From: Sporosarcina psychrophila
GTDB lineage: Bacteria > Bacillota > Bacilli > Bacillales_A > Planococcaceae
Length of the DNA: 64,000 bases
Direction: 5' to 3'
NCBI RefSeq assembly: GCF_001590685.1
Contig: NZ_CP014616.1
Coordinates: 3,905,001-3,969,000 of the forward strand
Shown in pieces: positions 23,630 to 33,468 of this stretch. Position numbers and translations under genes: made by a program. The notes under the pieces are model-generated. The model saw only the letters and a program-made list of their open reading frames with translations. It was not told the origin of the DNA and made no database searches. The stretch's first letter is position 1; each line of letters opens with the position of its first letter.

Positions 23630-26447
23630 GAGCTTGTTCTGCCGTTGACGTGTCATTTGTTTTGTATTTATTGATCAAATAAGAAATCATGATCATCGCA
23701 ATCGCAATGATACCTGTAAGTACTGCTCCCCATATGAAGTTCGTTTCAGGTTCATATTTTATGGACATATAAACAGTCGATAAAATATCTGGAATGTTTA
23801 TTTCAGGTACTGCAAGGATCAGCAGCGGAGTAATGTATAGACACATCAGTACGACACTCGCAATCCATCCTGCTGTTTGCCCGAATTCAAGTGCTGCACG
23901 AATAACCGCGGCACTAGCCATTAGGAGAAGGATGGTGAATACTGTCCATTCAACTGCACGTTGGTCATTCAGCACATACATGTTTATGCTGTAGAGACTG
24001 ATAATAAGACCTACGAGTAAAGACAGCATGCAAGTCAATCCTAAGCGGAAGCCAATTGGACCTTCTTTAATTTGATAACTAAAGAAACCAATTAACAGGC
24101 TACTAATAAGCAAAATGAGTAGTAGAATAACAGGCGGTACTTTCCTCACTTCATCCGCAAATGCGGCCTCTCCTTTTACCTGGAGTGGATTGACAAAATG
24201 ATTGAACACATAGCCATTCTCTTGGCCGTCAACATAGGTGTTACCAAGAAAGTCTTGAATATCCGTATCAAATGCTGACATTGCATCCACATTCGTTTCC
24301 CACTTATCGCTGAATGCGGTAGACGTTTCTTTCATATTATCCGCTTTTGCAGTTAGATCACTCGCGTAATTGACAAGACCTTTTTGCCTCTCTGACAATG
24401 AATCCATCATGCCGCTGAGCGAAACAAGTTGACCACTCACATTTCTTTGACTAGCAGCAACTTCGCCTTCACTTGTTGCCGCAACAGGTTCGCCTGCAGT
24501 ATTTTGAATCTGGCTAAGTAAAACGTTTGCTTGCTCATCAATCAAACTCAAATCATTCAATAGCGCAGCATGCTGCTCTTGCACTGTTTCTTTGTAACCG
24601 GACATGATTGCAGCAAACGTTGTACTCAACTCACTCATACCGAGCTCAGTTTCAGGGATACCGTCCCCTACAGAAGTCCAGCCTTCGAGTTCTATTTCAT
24701 TCATCTCGACAACGTTTTTCAATAATGCGGTTAAGATTTCATCTTTTAGAACGCCATCTTTATGCGTACTTTGCCCCTGCTCGTCGAGGGTAAAACCAAA
24801 TTGTTCGAGCGTTGCATAATAGGTCAACAATGTTTTGGTATCCGTGCTAGCAGCACCTTTCGCAAACAAGTCTGCTAATCTATTCCGTTGATCCCCCGAC
24901 AATCCATCGTGCTTAAGAAGGGATGCTTCTTTTTGCTTTATTTGATAAATCATCTGCGCTGTATCTGCAGGGGCTGAATTCAAAATTTGTTGAATCGATT
25001 CATATTCCTTGTTCAATACATCATAATCACCAACCAGATCCTTGTAGTCGGTGGATGCTTTTACATAATCATCCGTTCCTTCTTTCTTTGTACCGCTCCA
25101 AAGTGCTTCCTTTTCTGACATGACTGCGTTCATCGATGATAGCTCGCCTTCAAGCTGTTCCAATTCACTTATGAATGTAGAATCGGGAGTCGCTTCGGCA
25201 ACACTAGCTTTCATCGCGGTCAATGCTGCTAAAATCGCAGTCACTTTATTTTGCTCTTCTTCGAGCCCTGGCAATGCAACTGCGAGCTTAGCACCGGCTT
25301 TGCGGTCCATTTCTTCTTTGATTGCGTTCATTTGTTGCTGATCAGCTGTTGGATTAGTTGTACCACCTACAGCCGATCCATCTTTTCCAGCCGCAATTCC
25401 TTTTTCCAAATTACCTAAAATCGAATTATTATAGCGATCAATCGCAGTTCCTTGGACGACAAGAAGGTCCACTAGTTGTCGATCGACTTCGTTTTTACGC
25501 AAATCGGACAGTGCATTGAATTTTTCTTTATTCGCGTCAATTTTTTCATTCACTTTGACAATTTCACCGTTTAACTTTTCGTTATTTTCTTCAAGCATCT
25601 GGACCGATTCGTTGAACTGGCTCGATTGAGTTGCCGCAGCAGCATGAATCTTAGCTAGACTATCATCTTGGACTTGTTGAAGAATATTTTTTTGCTGTTG
25701 TTGAAATTCTTTATACTGCTGTACATATGTGATGAAACCGTTCATTTGCTGTCCGAATGAGTCTGCATTTTCAATTCGGGCATTATGACCATTATTTGCA
25801 TCACTGATTACGGAGCGCAGTCCTTCCATTTGTTTTTTCTGGCTCTTCATCTCTTCCGCTAGCTTCTCGGACCCTGGTTTATAATAGTCGGACATCGCAG
25901 TAAGGAATTCTGTTTCCTTGCCCAGAATCGTTGTGAACTCTTTTTTAATATGATCCATTTCTTGTGCAACATAACTCCAATAGAGTGTCGAAACCTTTTC
26001 GTTTACACGGTTTGTGGCCGTTTCAATTTCATGGAGTACTTTTTCTTTTTCTGAACCCGCTTTTTGGCGTTGTACTTCATAGGAGAATTCCGCTTGCTCT
26101 GGATTCTGCTGATCATATGACATGATACTTTCCGAGAAGTCTGAAGGAATATACACAATCGCTTCATGCTGATTCGATTTTAACCCGTTAACAGCGGTAC
26201 CACGGCTCATGACTTTCCATTCATACTTTGAATCTTCGGCTAGAATGGAAACAACCTCTTCTCCCATATCGACGGTTTCATCATCCTTGGACATACCTTG
26301 GTCTTCATTGACAATCGCTATAATTCGTTTATTGGAACTATCCGCATTAAACAGATTCACACCTAGTAGTTGAAAAAACAAAATGGGAACAGCTAGTATT
26401 AATACAATTCCCGCACCAATTTTCAGTAAACTCTTATTCTTTTTCAT
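23619..26447 (-). CDS. esaA: T7SS component EsaA (YueB-like)
   Basis: A 942-residue membrane protein of the T7SSb apparatus, homologous to B. subtilis YueB (the SPP1 phage receptor). Residues 1-32 contain the N-terminal helix (IVLILAVPILFFQLLGV). A very long extracellular coiled-coil-rich region follows (about 35-765), and the C-terminus holds five or six helices, beginning VPPVILLLILLISSLLIGFF. It is thought to project through the cell wall. The ATG overlaps the essC stop (ATGA). Length is in the range of YueB/EsaA (about 1000). Confidence 0.9.
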   Translation of the reverse strand: MKKNKSLLKIGAGIVLILAVPILFFQLLGVNLFNADSSNKRIIAIVNEDQGMSKDDETVDMGEEVVSILAEDSKYEWKVMSRGTAVNGLKSNQHEAIVYIPSDFSESIMSYDQQNPEQAEFSYEVQRQKAGSEKEKVLHEIETATNRVNEKVSTLYWSYVAQEMDHIKKEFTTILGKETEFLTAMSDYYKPGSEKLAEEMKSQKKQMEGLRSVISDANNGHNARIENADSFGQQMNGFITYVQQYKEFQQQQKNILQQVQDDSLAKIHAAAATQSSQFNESVQMLEENNEKLNGEIVKVNEKIDANKEKFNALSDLRKNEVDRQLVDLLVVQGTAIDRYNNSILGNLEKGIAAGKDGSAVGGTTNPTADQQQMNAIKEEMDRKAGAKLAVALPGLEEEQNKVTAILAALTAMKASVAEATPDSTFISELEQLEGELSSMNAVMSEKEALWSGTKKEGTDDYVKASTDYKDLVGDYDVLNKEYESIQQILNSAPADTAQMIYQIKQKEASLLKHDGLSGDQRNRLADLFAKGAASTDTKTLLTYYATLEQFGFTLDEQGQSTHKDGVLKDEILTALLKNVVEMNEIELEGWTSVGDGIPETELGMSELSTTFAAIMSGYKETVQEQHAALLNDLSLIDEQANVLLSQIQNTAGEPVAATSEGEVAASQRNVSGQLVSLSGMMDSLSERQKGLVNYASDLTAKADNMKETSTAFSDKWETNVDAMSAFDTDIQDFLGNTYVDGQENGYVFNHFVNPLQVKGEAAFADEVRKVPPVILLLILLISSLLIGFFSYQIKEGPIGFRLGLTCMLSLLVGLIISLYSINMYVLNDQRAVEWTVFTILLLMASAAVIRAALEFGQTAGWIASVVLMCLYITPLLILAVPEINIPDILSTVYMSIKYEPETNFIWGAVLTGIIAIAMIMISYLINKYKTNDTSTAEQAHDN

Positions 26448-29400
26448 TGCAGAATCTTCCTCTCAATCTCACTTAACGGAATTTGTATTTTACTAGCATT
26501 GCCATTCAAAATATAATGTGCAAATCCTAACGGAAGATCCATTTCTTTGCGTTCGTACGCAACAGTATATAATGTCTGCTCTGATTTTTTCATGAAGATA
26601 AGCGCTTGCCGAACCAGCTTCAATTCATTCGTGAATGCATCGTAGCCTTTCGTGATTTCCGCATTATTTCCAGAGATAATGACATTGAACCCTAAGTGGG
26701 AATACTTTTTCATCAGCTTCGATAAGCGATCTTGTATGCCAATATCTGCTACTTGTAAAAATCGTGTATAGCCATCGATGATGAAATAAGAGGGTACAAG
26801 TTCAGCTGCCCTATTTCCTGACTGGACGGTTTCCAGATACGCATTTTCAGCCTGAATATAGAATTGTTCAGCTTGCGTTAGCCACTCCATGAGACGTTCT
26901 TTCGTTTCCAAGTAGTCGACTTTCGGGTCTCCAGAAAACATGGATAAGCCCCGGTCAAATGAGTCGAATATCGCGATGAAGCCAACGTCTTGCTCCATCA
27001 GCGTATGAAGGATCCACTTCAATGTATTTGTTTTTCCTCGCTGTACTTGTCCAACTAGCAGACAATGGCGATTTTTCCTGAAGTCGATCTTTATCGGCCG
27101 TACTGTTTCTTCATCCAATCCGATTGCAACAAGTCCATTTTCCTGTTCCCCTGATACATAAGAAGGGAAAATGGTTGACGTCAATTCGAACGGCAACATC
27201 GGAATCGGTTGAGGAAGTTCCTCGCCACGGTATTTCTCCTTCAGTTCTCGAGCAATCATTTTAATCGCTTCCAGGACTTCGAAATCATTTGCCCCTGGCG
27301 CCGGAAGGTAAACTTGCGCGAAATGTGGATCCTCTTTTTTGATAATGGCCCTGCCAGGGAACGGCTCCAACTCAAATGGGACACGTCCAATGACTGTAAA
27401 GGATTCCGTAGCATCCATTAAATAATGAACAACTTTCGTTTTCAAATTATTCATGAGTGATTGTCTAACTGATTGCACGCGCGTCGCAGCGATAAACAGA
27501 TAGATACCAAGCGACTGTCCGTCACGCCCGAATTGGATCAGTTGCATTTCGAGCTCTTCCATCTCTTCACGGATGATATCGTAATTATCGACTACAATGT
27601 AGATCAGCGGCAAACGATGCGCAGACAATTCGTTGTACATATTAATATTGCTGACTTCCGCTTGTTGGAATGCCAATTTCCTTTTCGTAATCTCATCTTT
27701 CATCAACTTAACGAGTTTTTCCCGCTTCAACTCTTCATCCAGCGTGAAATAGTCAGCTGTATGCGGTAGTTGCCGAAGTGGTAGTAGCGATCCATTGCCG
27801 AAGTCCAAAATGTAAAAGTTCGCTTCGCTCGGCGGTAGATGATCAGCTATTCCAAGAACTGCCGTCAGCAGTGTATACGACTTTCCATACCCTGATGATC
27901 CGAAAACACCCAGATTGCCATCCTTCGTCCAATCATAACCAATTGGTGTTTGACTTTGTTTTTCTGGCTCATCAATCATCCCGAGCGGAAAGCCAACTTG
28001 TATTGCAGAACGATCTTCCATCGTTTCGATTCGCATTGCCAGCGGCGGTAACCACGGACTCGCTAACTTCAGGATGGACATATCCGCTTGTGTTTGTGCA
28101 ATTTTTGCTGTTACGGCTTCCATTTCCGTTAAACCGCTTCTTTTCTTACTGATATTTGTTTCGATGCCGGAAAGAGAATGCAGACCAAGGTCTGTGACAA
28201 TCGCAATGTCATCTTCGCCCTCCAATGTTTCCTCCATATACGGCGCGCCGCTCCAAGCAGATTGAAACAATTCATAGACTTCATTGTTCCCCACTTGTAA
28301 ATAGCCTCGACCGGTTACAGTAATTGTGGCAGCATCGCCATTTTTCAAAATCTCTTTACTATCCGATGCATCCTGTACTTTCAATGCGACACGAAAACGG
28401 GCATTACTCCAAATCTGTTCGTCGATGATACCGCCCGGTTTTTGTGTTGCCAAAATAAGATGGACACCCAGGCTTCGGCCAATTCTGGCGGTACTAACTA
28501 GCTCGCGAATGAATTCAGGTTCTTCACTTTTCAACTCTGCGAATTCATCTGAAATCAGGAACAGATGCGGTAAGGGTTCAGCTGCATTTCCTTCCTTATA
28601 GAGCGTCGTGTAATCATCGATATGTGTGACAACATATTGGTCGAATAAACGTTGCCGCCTTTTCAGTTCACTATTAATAGAAGTAAGTGCACGCATACTG
28701 AAGTTTTTACTGCCTTCAATGTTTGTGATGGTGCCTAATAGATGAGGAATATTTCTAAACGGTTGCGCCATTCCTCCACCCTTATAGTCAATCAATAGAA
28801 AAGCAACTTCATGGGGATGGAAATTGACGGCAAGCGATAGAATATACGTTTGAAGAAATTCACTTTTCCCTGAACCCGTCGTCCCTGCCAGCAAACCATG
28901 AGGACCATGCGCTTTTTCGTGTAGATTCAAATGAACAAGTTCCTCTTTTCCTTTGAAACCGATTGGAACGGCAAGTGACTTCGAAGATTCGTTCGTCAGC
29001 CAATTGCGTCCAATCGGAACATCTTTAACATCCTTCACCCCGAACATTTCAAGGAAACTGACCGAACTCGGTATCGAATTCTTCATACCAATCTGATGAT
29101 TGAGCGACTTCAGCATTCGGGCAAAGCGTTCATTCGTTTTCTCATCATAGGCATCCAGTTGAAATGGCGTATTAACTGCTTTTCCAGCATTGATGAGGAT
29201 ATCGCCTTCCCAGTCATTTACGTAACGGACAAGCGTATGAACATTTTCAGTCATACGCTCTTGTGCCGACTCAGCAAATATGACAGAAATGCCGAGATCC
29301 TCATTACTTTTCCCTTCCAAGTACTCTAGAATGACATGCTCCGCAATTAACGGGTAATTGGAAACGATGAATACGAGATGTGGTGTGAATCTCACTTTCC

Positions 29401-30928
29401 CTTTCATGTCATCCATATCGCGTTCGCGAATTATTTCATAGAGTGACGACAGCAACTGATCGCGCGTCTCTTCATTATGAATCAATCCTTTTGCATGCAT
29501 ATTTGGAAGTGTGAAATGTGGCAACCATTTCATCCATTCAATGTCTGCGTAGTCCTTGTTGTTAAAGATGTAGATGAAACGTGTATCATGGTAACTATGA
29601 GAAAATGCGAGCTGCCCAACGATCTGGCGTAATTCACGCTTGATAATCGATGCTTTTCCGATAAGTCCTAAAATTCCTTGCGATATACGGGCAGTGATTG
29701 GGGCACCTGGAATTTCCTTATAGACCGTTTCCATACGCTGTGCTTGTTCCAACAAATCATCGACTTCTCTATTCGCCAAATCCCCCGATGACAACTTAAT
29801 GTCATAACTAGCGGGCACATTGCCGGTACCAAGTCTAAATTCCAGAAAGTCATGACTTTCCAATGTCTTTTCCCAAATTCTACCCGACAACTGATTCGTC
29901 AATTGCTTCATCTGTTCAAACGGTGGAAAATGATAGTCCAATACTTCTTTTTGCTTTTTGGATAATTCATATAGTTCTTGACGCATATTTTGCAAGTAGA
30001 TTGTGTAGACACGGCGTCTTTTCGCTTCATTTACCTTACGTCTTTTCCGATCTTTAAAAAATTGCACAGTTGAAGTGACCAAGGTCATTAGGAACATGGA
30101 AATGGAAATGATGATGAAAATCCCACGGGGTATCAAAATGGCAACAAGCCCCATGACGATGAGCATAACTAGCGGCGGTGCAATAATAAGCAAAAGACCG
30201 CGCCCTGAATCATCACTTTCCTGCGTTGGAAAGGATAGTGACACTTTGTCTTCAGGCAAGTCGTAGATCATTCTGGGTGTCCGTCTGTAATCGGGATACA
30301 TCGTAACGAGTTCAGACTGTGGTACGTCAATTTCTGACAGTCGGGTTTCGTACTGGGCAGCAGTAACGACTTCTAAAATGTCTTGTTCGATTAATTTCAT
30401 TTCCATGAATGCCCACTGAACTACATCTCCGATTTGAAGGGGCTCATTCATGTCAACTCTTTTGCCGTTCACATAGAGCGGGCAACTGTAATTTTTCTTA
30501 ATTATCCAGCCAGCCAATGTCTTATTCAATGAAAATTGACCGGATTCTACATTTGAAAAAGTAACTTCTTCTCGGTTGAATGTTGCAGATTCAAGTCGAC
30601 TCTCAAACGAAACTTCATTTTCATAGTCGAGATAGTACGTTTTGGTAGAAGCGGGAGCAGTTAAGACATATAAATGAAGAATTAGTTCTTTTTGTTCAAT
30701 CGACAAACTCCCTTTGTCCGATATTCGACCGACGTGATCGACTCCATCATGAACCGTAAAACCATCCTCTTCCTTCGCTACTGTGAAATGGCCCGATGTA
30801 AATGGATACGACAGGATTGTGATATCATTTTCGATAGCTGGCCCGATAGTTAGTGAAGTAAAAGAATTTTCATCCACATCGATACGTTGATAATGTTCCC
30901 CGTAAAACACCCATAGTTGTTTCATCAT
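26444..30928 (-). CDS. essC: T7SS ATPase EssC (YukBA-like)
   Basis: The motor of the T7SSb, about 1494 residues. Two FHA-like domains occupy residues 1-180; two membrane helices lie at about 244-290 (LLLIIAPPLVMLIVMGLVAI and the next segment). Three FtsK/SpoIIIE ATPase domains follow, with P-loops GTTGSGKSE near 682, GSSGYGKS near 1009 and GQVQRGKTN near 1293. A single fused polypeptide, as in most Bacillales. The start is one of two adjacent ATGs after AGAAGG; a GTG two codons upstream is less likely. The C-terminal domain is the substrate-selective part in this family. Confidence 0.95.
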   Translation of the reverse strand: MMKQLWVFYGEHYQRIDVDENSFTSLTIGPAIENDITILSYPFTSGHFTVAKEEDGFTVHDGVDHVGRISDKGSLSIEQKELILHLYVLTAPASTKTYYLDYENEVSFESRLESATFNREEVTFSNVESGQFSLNKTLAGWIIKKNYSCPLYVNGKRVDMNEPLQIGDVVQWAFMEMKLIEQDILEVVTAAQYETRLSEIDVPQSELVTMYPDYRRTPRMIYDLPEDKVSLSFPTQESDDSGRGLLLIIAPPLVMLIVMGLVAILIPRGIFIIISISMFLMTLVTSTVQFFKDRKRRKVNEAKRRRVYTIYLQNMRQELYELSKKQKEVLDYHFPPFEQMKQLTNQLSGRIWEKTLESHDFLEFRLGTGNVPASYDIKLSSGDLANREVDDLLEQAQRMETVYKEIPGAPITARISQGILGLIGKASIIKRELRQIVGQLAFSHSYHDTRFIYIFNNKDYADIEWMKWLPHFTLPNMHAKGLIHNEETRDQLLSSLYEIIRERDMDDMKGKVRFTPHLVFIVSNYPLIAEHVILEYLEGKSNEDLGISVIFAESAQERMTENVHTLVRYVNDWEGDILINAGKAVNTPFQLDAYDEKTNERFARMLKSLNHQIGMKNSIPSSVSFLEMFGVKDVKDVPIGRNWLTNESSKSLAVPIGFKGKEELVHLNLHEKAHGPHGLLAGTTGSGKSEFLQTYILSLAVNFHPHEVAFLLIDYKGGGMAQPFRNIPHLLGTITNIEGSKNFSMRALTSINSELKRRQRLFDQYVVTHIDDYTTLYKEGNAAEPLPHLFLISDEFAELKSEEPEFIRELVSTARIGRSLGVHLILATQKPGGIIDEQIWSNARFRVALKVQDASDSKEILKNGDAATITVTGRGYLQVGNNEVYELFQSAWSGAPYMEETLEGEDDIAIVTDLGLHSLSGIETNISKKRSGLTEMEAVTAKIAQTQADMSILKLASPWLPPLAMRIETMEDRSAIQVGFPLGMIDEPEKQSQTPIGYDWTKDGNLGVFGSSGYGKSYTLLTAVLGIADHLPPSEANFYILDFGNGSLLPLRQLPHTADYFTLDEELKREKLVKLMKDEITKRKLAFQQAEVSNINMYNELSAHRLPLIYIVVDNYDIIREEMEELEMQLIQFGRDGQSLGIYLFIAATRVQSVRQSLMNNLKTKVVHYLMDATESFTVIGRVPFELEPFPGRAIIKKEDPHFAQVYLPAPGANDFEVLEAIKMIARELKEKYRGEELPQPIPMLPFELTSTIFPSYVSGEQENGLVAIGLDEETVRPIKIDFRKNRHCLLVGQVQRGKTNTLKWILHTLMEQDVGFIAIFDSFDRGLSMFSGDPKVDYLETKERLMEWLTQAEQFYIQAENAYLETVQSGNRAAELVPSYFIIDGYTRFLQVADIGIQDRLSKLMKKYSHLGFNVIISGNNAEITKGYDAFTNELKLVRQALIFMKKSEQTLYTVAYERKEMDLPLGFAHYILNGNASKIQIPLSEIERKILQ

Positions 30929-30970
30929 GTACACCTTCTTTTTTTAGTTCCTAGTTTTCGCTTACGAATT

Positions 30971-32326
30971 TCATTCCTTATCTACTGTTTCAACTTTATC
31001 TACCTTCTCTTGCTTTTCTACTTTGTCTGCTTTATCTTGTTTCTCTGCTTCGGCTGCCTGTTTTTTGTTCTCTACTTTGTCTAGCTTTTGTTGCTCCACT
31101 ACTTTAGCTGCCTTTTCTTGCTTCTCTATTTCTGCTTCGGCTTCGGCTTTTTCTGCCTCGTCTTCCTCATTCTGCTCCATCAATTTTTCATACTCTTCCA
31201 CTTCTCTATCTACTTCTTCTAACAGATATTGTTTCTCTTCGCCTGTAAGCGTATGATCAGCTTGGAGTTCTTCACGTCTTTTAAGTAATCCAAAAGTGAT
31301 GAGTTCACCATCTTCCATTGACCTAGCCAAATCAACCGCATTCGCGGCTTCCCCCCGGCCAAGGTAAATCCAATACTTCAAGTAGTCGGAATCTGTTTGC
31401 AACGTGATATTCGACAGCACATTTCTTTTTTGTTCTTCATCCAATTTTTCATTTGTTACGAATGAATGAGCCAGTTCATACAGCATCACATAAGGCATCG
31501 ACTTTATGCTGTACGGGCTTAGTACGGTGACGACCTGACTATAATTCCGCTGCAAAAAGTATTCATGGCTATCAATGTACGCTTCATTTTTCGGCTTTTC
31601 GTGTATGAAATAAATAAATGCAAATAGTAGTGCTGGAATAAGTAGCACGCTAAGACCGATAGATAACCATTTAGTCATTTTCCACTTTTTACGCGGTAAT
31701 TTCACAAAGCTTTGTTCTTTGATATCCAGATTTTCAAGTTGTTGCTCAATATAGTCGAGTAGCGCTCGGCTATCCTGAATGGACATCACTTTCGCACTTG
31801 TCTCATTAAGCTCCAGGACCTCGTTATACTTTAAATATTCTTCATATGTGAATGAGCCATCTACTGCCGCAGCTACTGCCGCCCTCGTTTCCAGCCAGAC
31901 GCGCTCTGCATCATTTCTAAATGGCGGCAAACTCTCCATCACCCCGTAATAGATGAAAACAGGGGCCATGCCTTTGCTATACACTATATTTTCGGGACAA
32001 ACGATCAGATTTAGACGGGGATACGGATGAGCATCAACCTTTTCTACAAGCTGATGCGCAAACATCCATCTTGACTTAGCATCTTCCGTTTGAATTTCAT
32101 CAAACTGCTTCAACGAACTTGGAATGTCTGCTTGTATGATTAACTCGTCATCTGTTATGACAATTTCTTTTCTGATTTCAGGATTGACTTCTTTTAAAAA
32201 GACAATCTCAGTACTTCTTTTAAATCCGAAACGTTCTTTTTGAAAGATGAATGTTCTTTTGTTCTCTTCTTCATTTATCTCTACACCTATCAAATCTTTT
32301 AAATATGTATGTACATGAGTCGGCAT
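30971..32326 (-). CDS. essB: T7SS component EssB (YukC-like)
   Basis: A 451-residue single-span membrane protein. The N-terminal cytoplasmic pseudokinase-like domain (about 1-210) is followed by one membrane helix (WLSIGLSVLLIPALLFAFIY, about 215-235) and an extracytoplasmic helical domain. The tail of about 80 residues is unusually repetitive and charged (EKQEKAAK, DKVENKKQ, DKADKVEKQEKVDK). The ATG at 32326 follows GAAGGAG; the frame upstream of it overlaps the yukD gene and is not translated. Forms the T7SSb core with EssC. Confidence 0.92.
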   Translation of the reverse strand: MPTHVHTYLKDLIGVEINEEENKRTFIFQKERFGFKRSTEIVFLKEVNPEIRKEIVITDDELIIQADIPSSLKQFDEIQTEDAKSRWMFAHQLVEKVDAHPYPRLNLIVCPENIVYSKGMAPVFIYYGVMESLPPFRNDAERVWLETRAAVAAAVDGSFTYEEYLKYNEVLELNETSAKVMSIQDSRALLDYIEQQLENLDIKEQSFVKLPRKKWKMTKWLSIGLSVLLIPALLFAFIYFIHEKPKNEAYIDSHEYFLQRNYSQVVTVLSPYSIKSMPYVMLYELAHSFVTNEKLDEEQKRNVLSNITLQTDSDYLKYWIYLGRGEAANAVDLARSMEDGELITFGLLKRREELQADHTLTGEEKQYLLEEVDREVEEYEKLMEQNEEDEAEKAEAEAEIEKQEKAAKVVEQQKLDKVENKKQAAEAEKQDKADKVEKQEKVDKVETVDKE

Positions 32327-32339
32327 CTTTTTTTCTCCT

Positions 32340-32579
32340 TCAAATGATTTCAATACGGTCACCTGTCCTAATCCCACAATGTGCCAGTGTCAAATGCCCT
32401 GGAAATAGCTTGTCTTTATTAACTACCCGTATCCAGTGACCTTCACGCGGATTTATTGAAATAGAATTTGCCTGCCAAGCAATGTCTATCATTTTTTTCA
32501 TAGTATAGTAATCGGATAATCTAAGATCGATTATATCGCCCTCGTAATTTGAAAGATCTACAGTAATTTCGATATACAT
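32340..32579 (-). CDS. yukD: T7SS ubiquitin-like protein YukD/EsaB
   Basis: A 79-residue beta-grasp protein of the YukD/EsaB family, a small cytoplasmic component or regulator of T7SSb that interacts with EssC. It begins MYIEITVDLSNYEGDIIDLR and ends GIRTGDRIEII, both typical. The ATG at 32579 is preceded by GAGGTGG. 13 nt separate it from essB. Confidence 0.9.
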   Translation of the reverse strand: MYIEITVDLSNYEGDIIDLRLSDYYTMKKMIDIAWQANSISINPREGHWIRVVNKDKLFPGHLTLAHCGIRTGDRIEII

Positions 32580-32659
32580 AATTTCCACCTCAATGAAGGA
32601 AAAGCGCCTTCCTTTTAGGGAATGACGCTCCACTATTTTCAACTTCTGAATCTGAACAA

Positions 32660-32953
32660 TTAGCCGCGAATTTGACCAGCGATTTGCTGATCCGCGTCTT
32701 GTAATGCTTGTCCTGCACGGCTTAACTGTACTCCGACTTCACTTAATAATTCACGCATTTCGTTAAAACTTGGCTTAAGGCGCTCATATTGCTCCGCAAA
32801 CGCTGCACTAGAAGCCCCTTCCCACATGGATTGCAATTCACCAATCATTCCGTCCAAACGGCCGATTTGTGAAGCAACCTCCCCTGATTCGTGATTGTAG
32901 CGTGATGCCATTGCATCCAGTTCTGCTGGTGTTACGCGAATAATTCCTGACAT
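32660..32953 (-). CDS. esxA: WXG100 protein YukE/EsxA
   Basis: A 97-residue WXG100-family helical hairpin, the signature secreted substrate and structural partner of T7SSb. It is strikingly like B. subtilis YukE, also 97 residues: IRVTPAELDAMA, the turn motif SMWEGASSAAFAEQYE, and the terminal QQIAGQIRG. The ATG at 32953 has AAGGGAG 9 nt upstream, whereas an ATG three codons earlier abuts the ribosome site. First gene of the core apparatus operon, with a possible promoter at 32989-33018. Confidence 0.95.
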   Translation of the reverse strand: MSGIIRVTPAELDAMASRYNHESGEVASQIGRLDGMIGELQSMWEGASSAAFAEQYERLKPSFNEMRELLSEVGVQLSRAGQALQDADQQIAGQIRG

Positions 32954-32988
32954 TCCAAACATCTCCCTTTTCCTTGAATTTTAGTGCA

Positions 32989-33018
32989 TGTATAAAATAA
33001 CTGTATGGATAACGACAA
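32989..33018 (-). promoter_or_regulatory. Possible esxA operon promoter
   Basis: Minus strand TTGTCG (33013-33018) and TATACA (32989-32994) with 18 nt between, 36 nt upstream of the esxA start. The -10 is good and the -35 matches 4 of 6. The 137-nt gap after the preceding gene supports an internal promoter here. Confidence 0.4.
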
Positions 33019-33099
33019 TTTCTCATCGCAATACAGAAACTTCTGAATTTAGACTCGCGGTTTTTTGCGGCATCACCTCCTTTCCGTTTCGATGAGCAA

Positions 33100-33468
33100 T
33101 TATGGTGCAAGAATCATCGATGTAGTCTCTACTGTTTCCCTAATCCGATAAGTGATTGTGATTGGTTGAGTCGCAAGGTCATTGTAAATCGTGTTATATT
33201 CCCGGGTCGCGCCCGTCACATAGTATTTTTGGAAGTTGCAGACATTTACTTGTTCAATCGCGCGTTCATCGACTTCAGCTATTATTTTTTCAACAATCGT
33301 GCCTTTTGCATGCTGTAATTCCGCATCAACCAACCGATTCAATCGAAGCGCCAATTCTTCCATTTCGCCCAGCAGACCATTCACATATACACCACTGGGC
33401 TGCATGTCTTCGTTTGGTAAAAAACAATAATCCATATTGATTTGTCCCAATTTCAACTCCCCCTCCAT
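33100..33468 (-). CDS. Small helical protein following the lipase effector
   Basis: Up to 122 residues. N-terminal DYCFLPNEDMQPSGVYVNGL, then a long predicted helix (LGEMEELALRLNRLVDAELQ) and a C-terminal ITYRIRETVETTSMILAP. No signal peptide. The ATG at 33468 overlaps the stop of the lipase (TAATG), but GGAGGGGGAG just after it would better serve a TTG at 33450. Family not recognised. Its position and helical content make it a candidate secretion partner of the lipase effector, comparable in role to the small TlaA/TlaB proteins of the TslA system (inference). Confidence 0.6.
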   Translation of the reverse strand: MEGELKLGQINMDYCFLPNEDMQPSGVYVNGLLGEMEELALRLNRLVDAELQHAKGTIVEKIIAEVDERAIEQVNVCNFQKYYVTGATREYNTIYNDLATQPITITYRIRETVETTSMILAP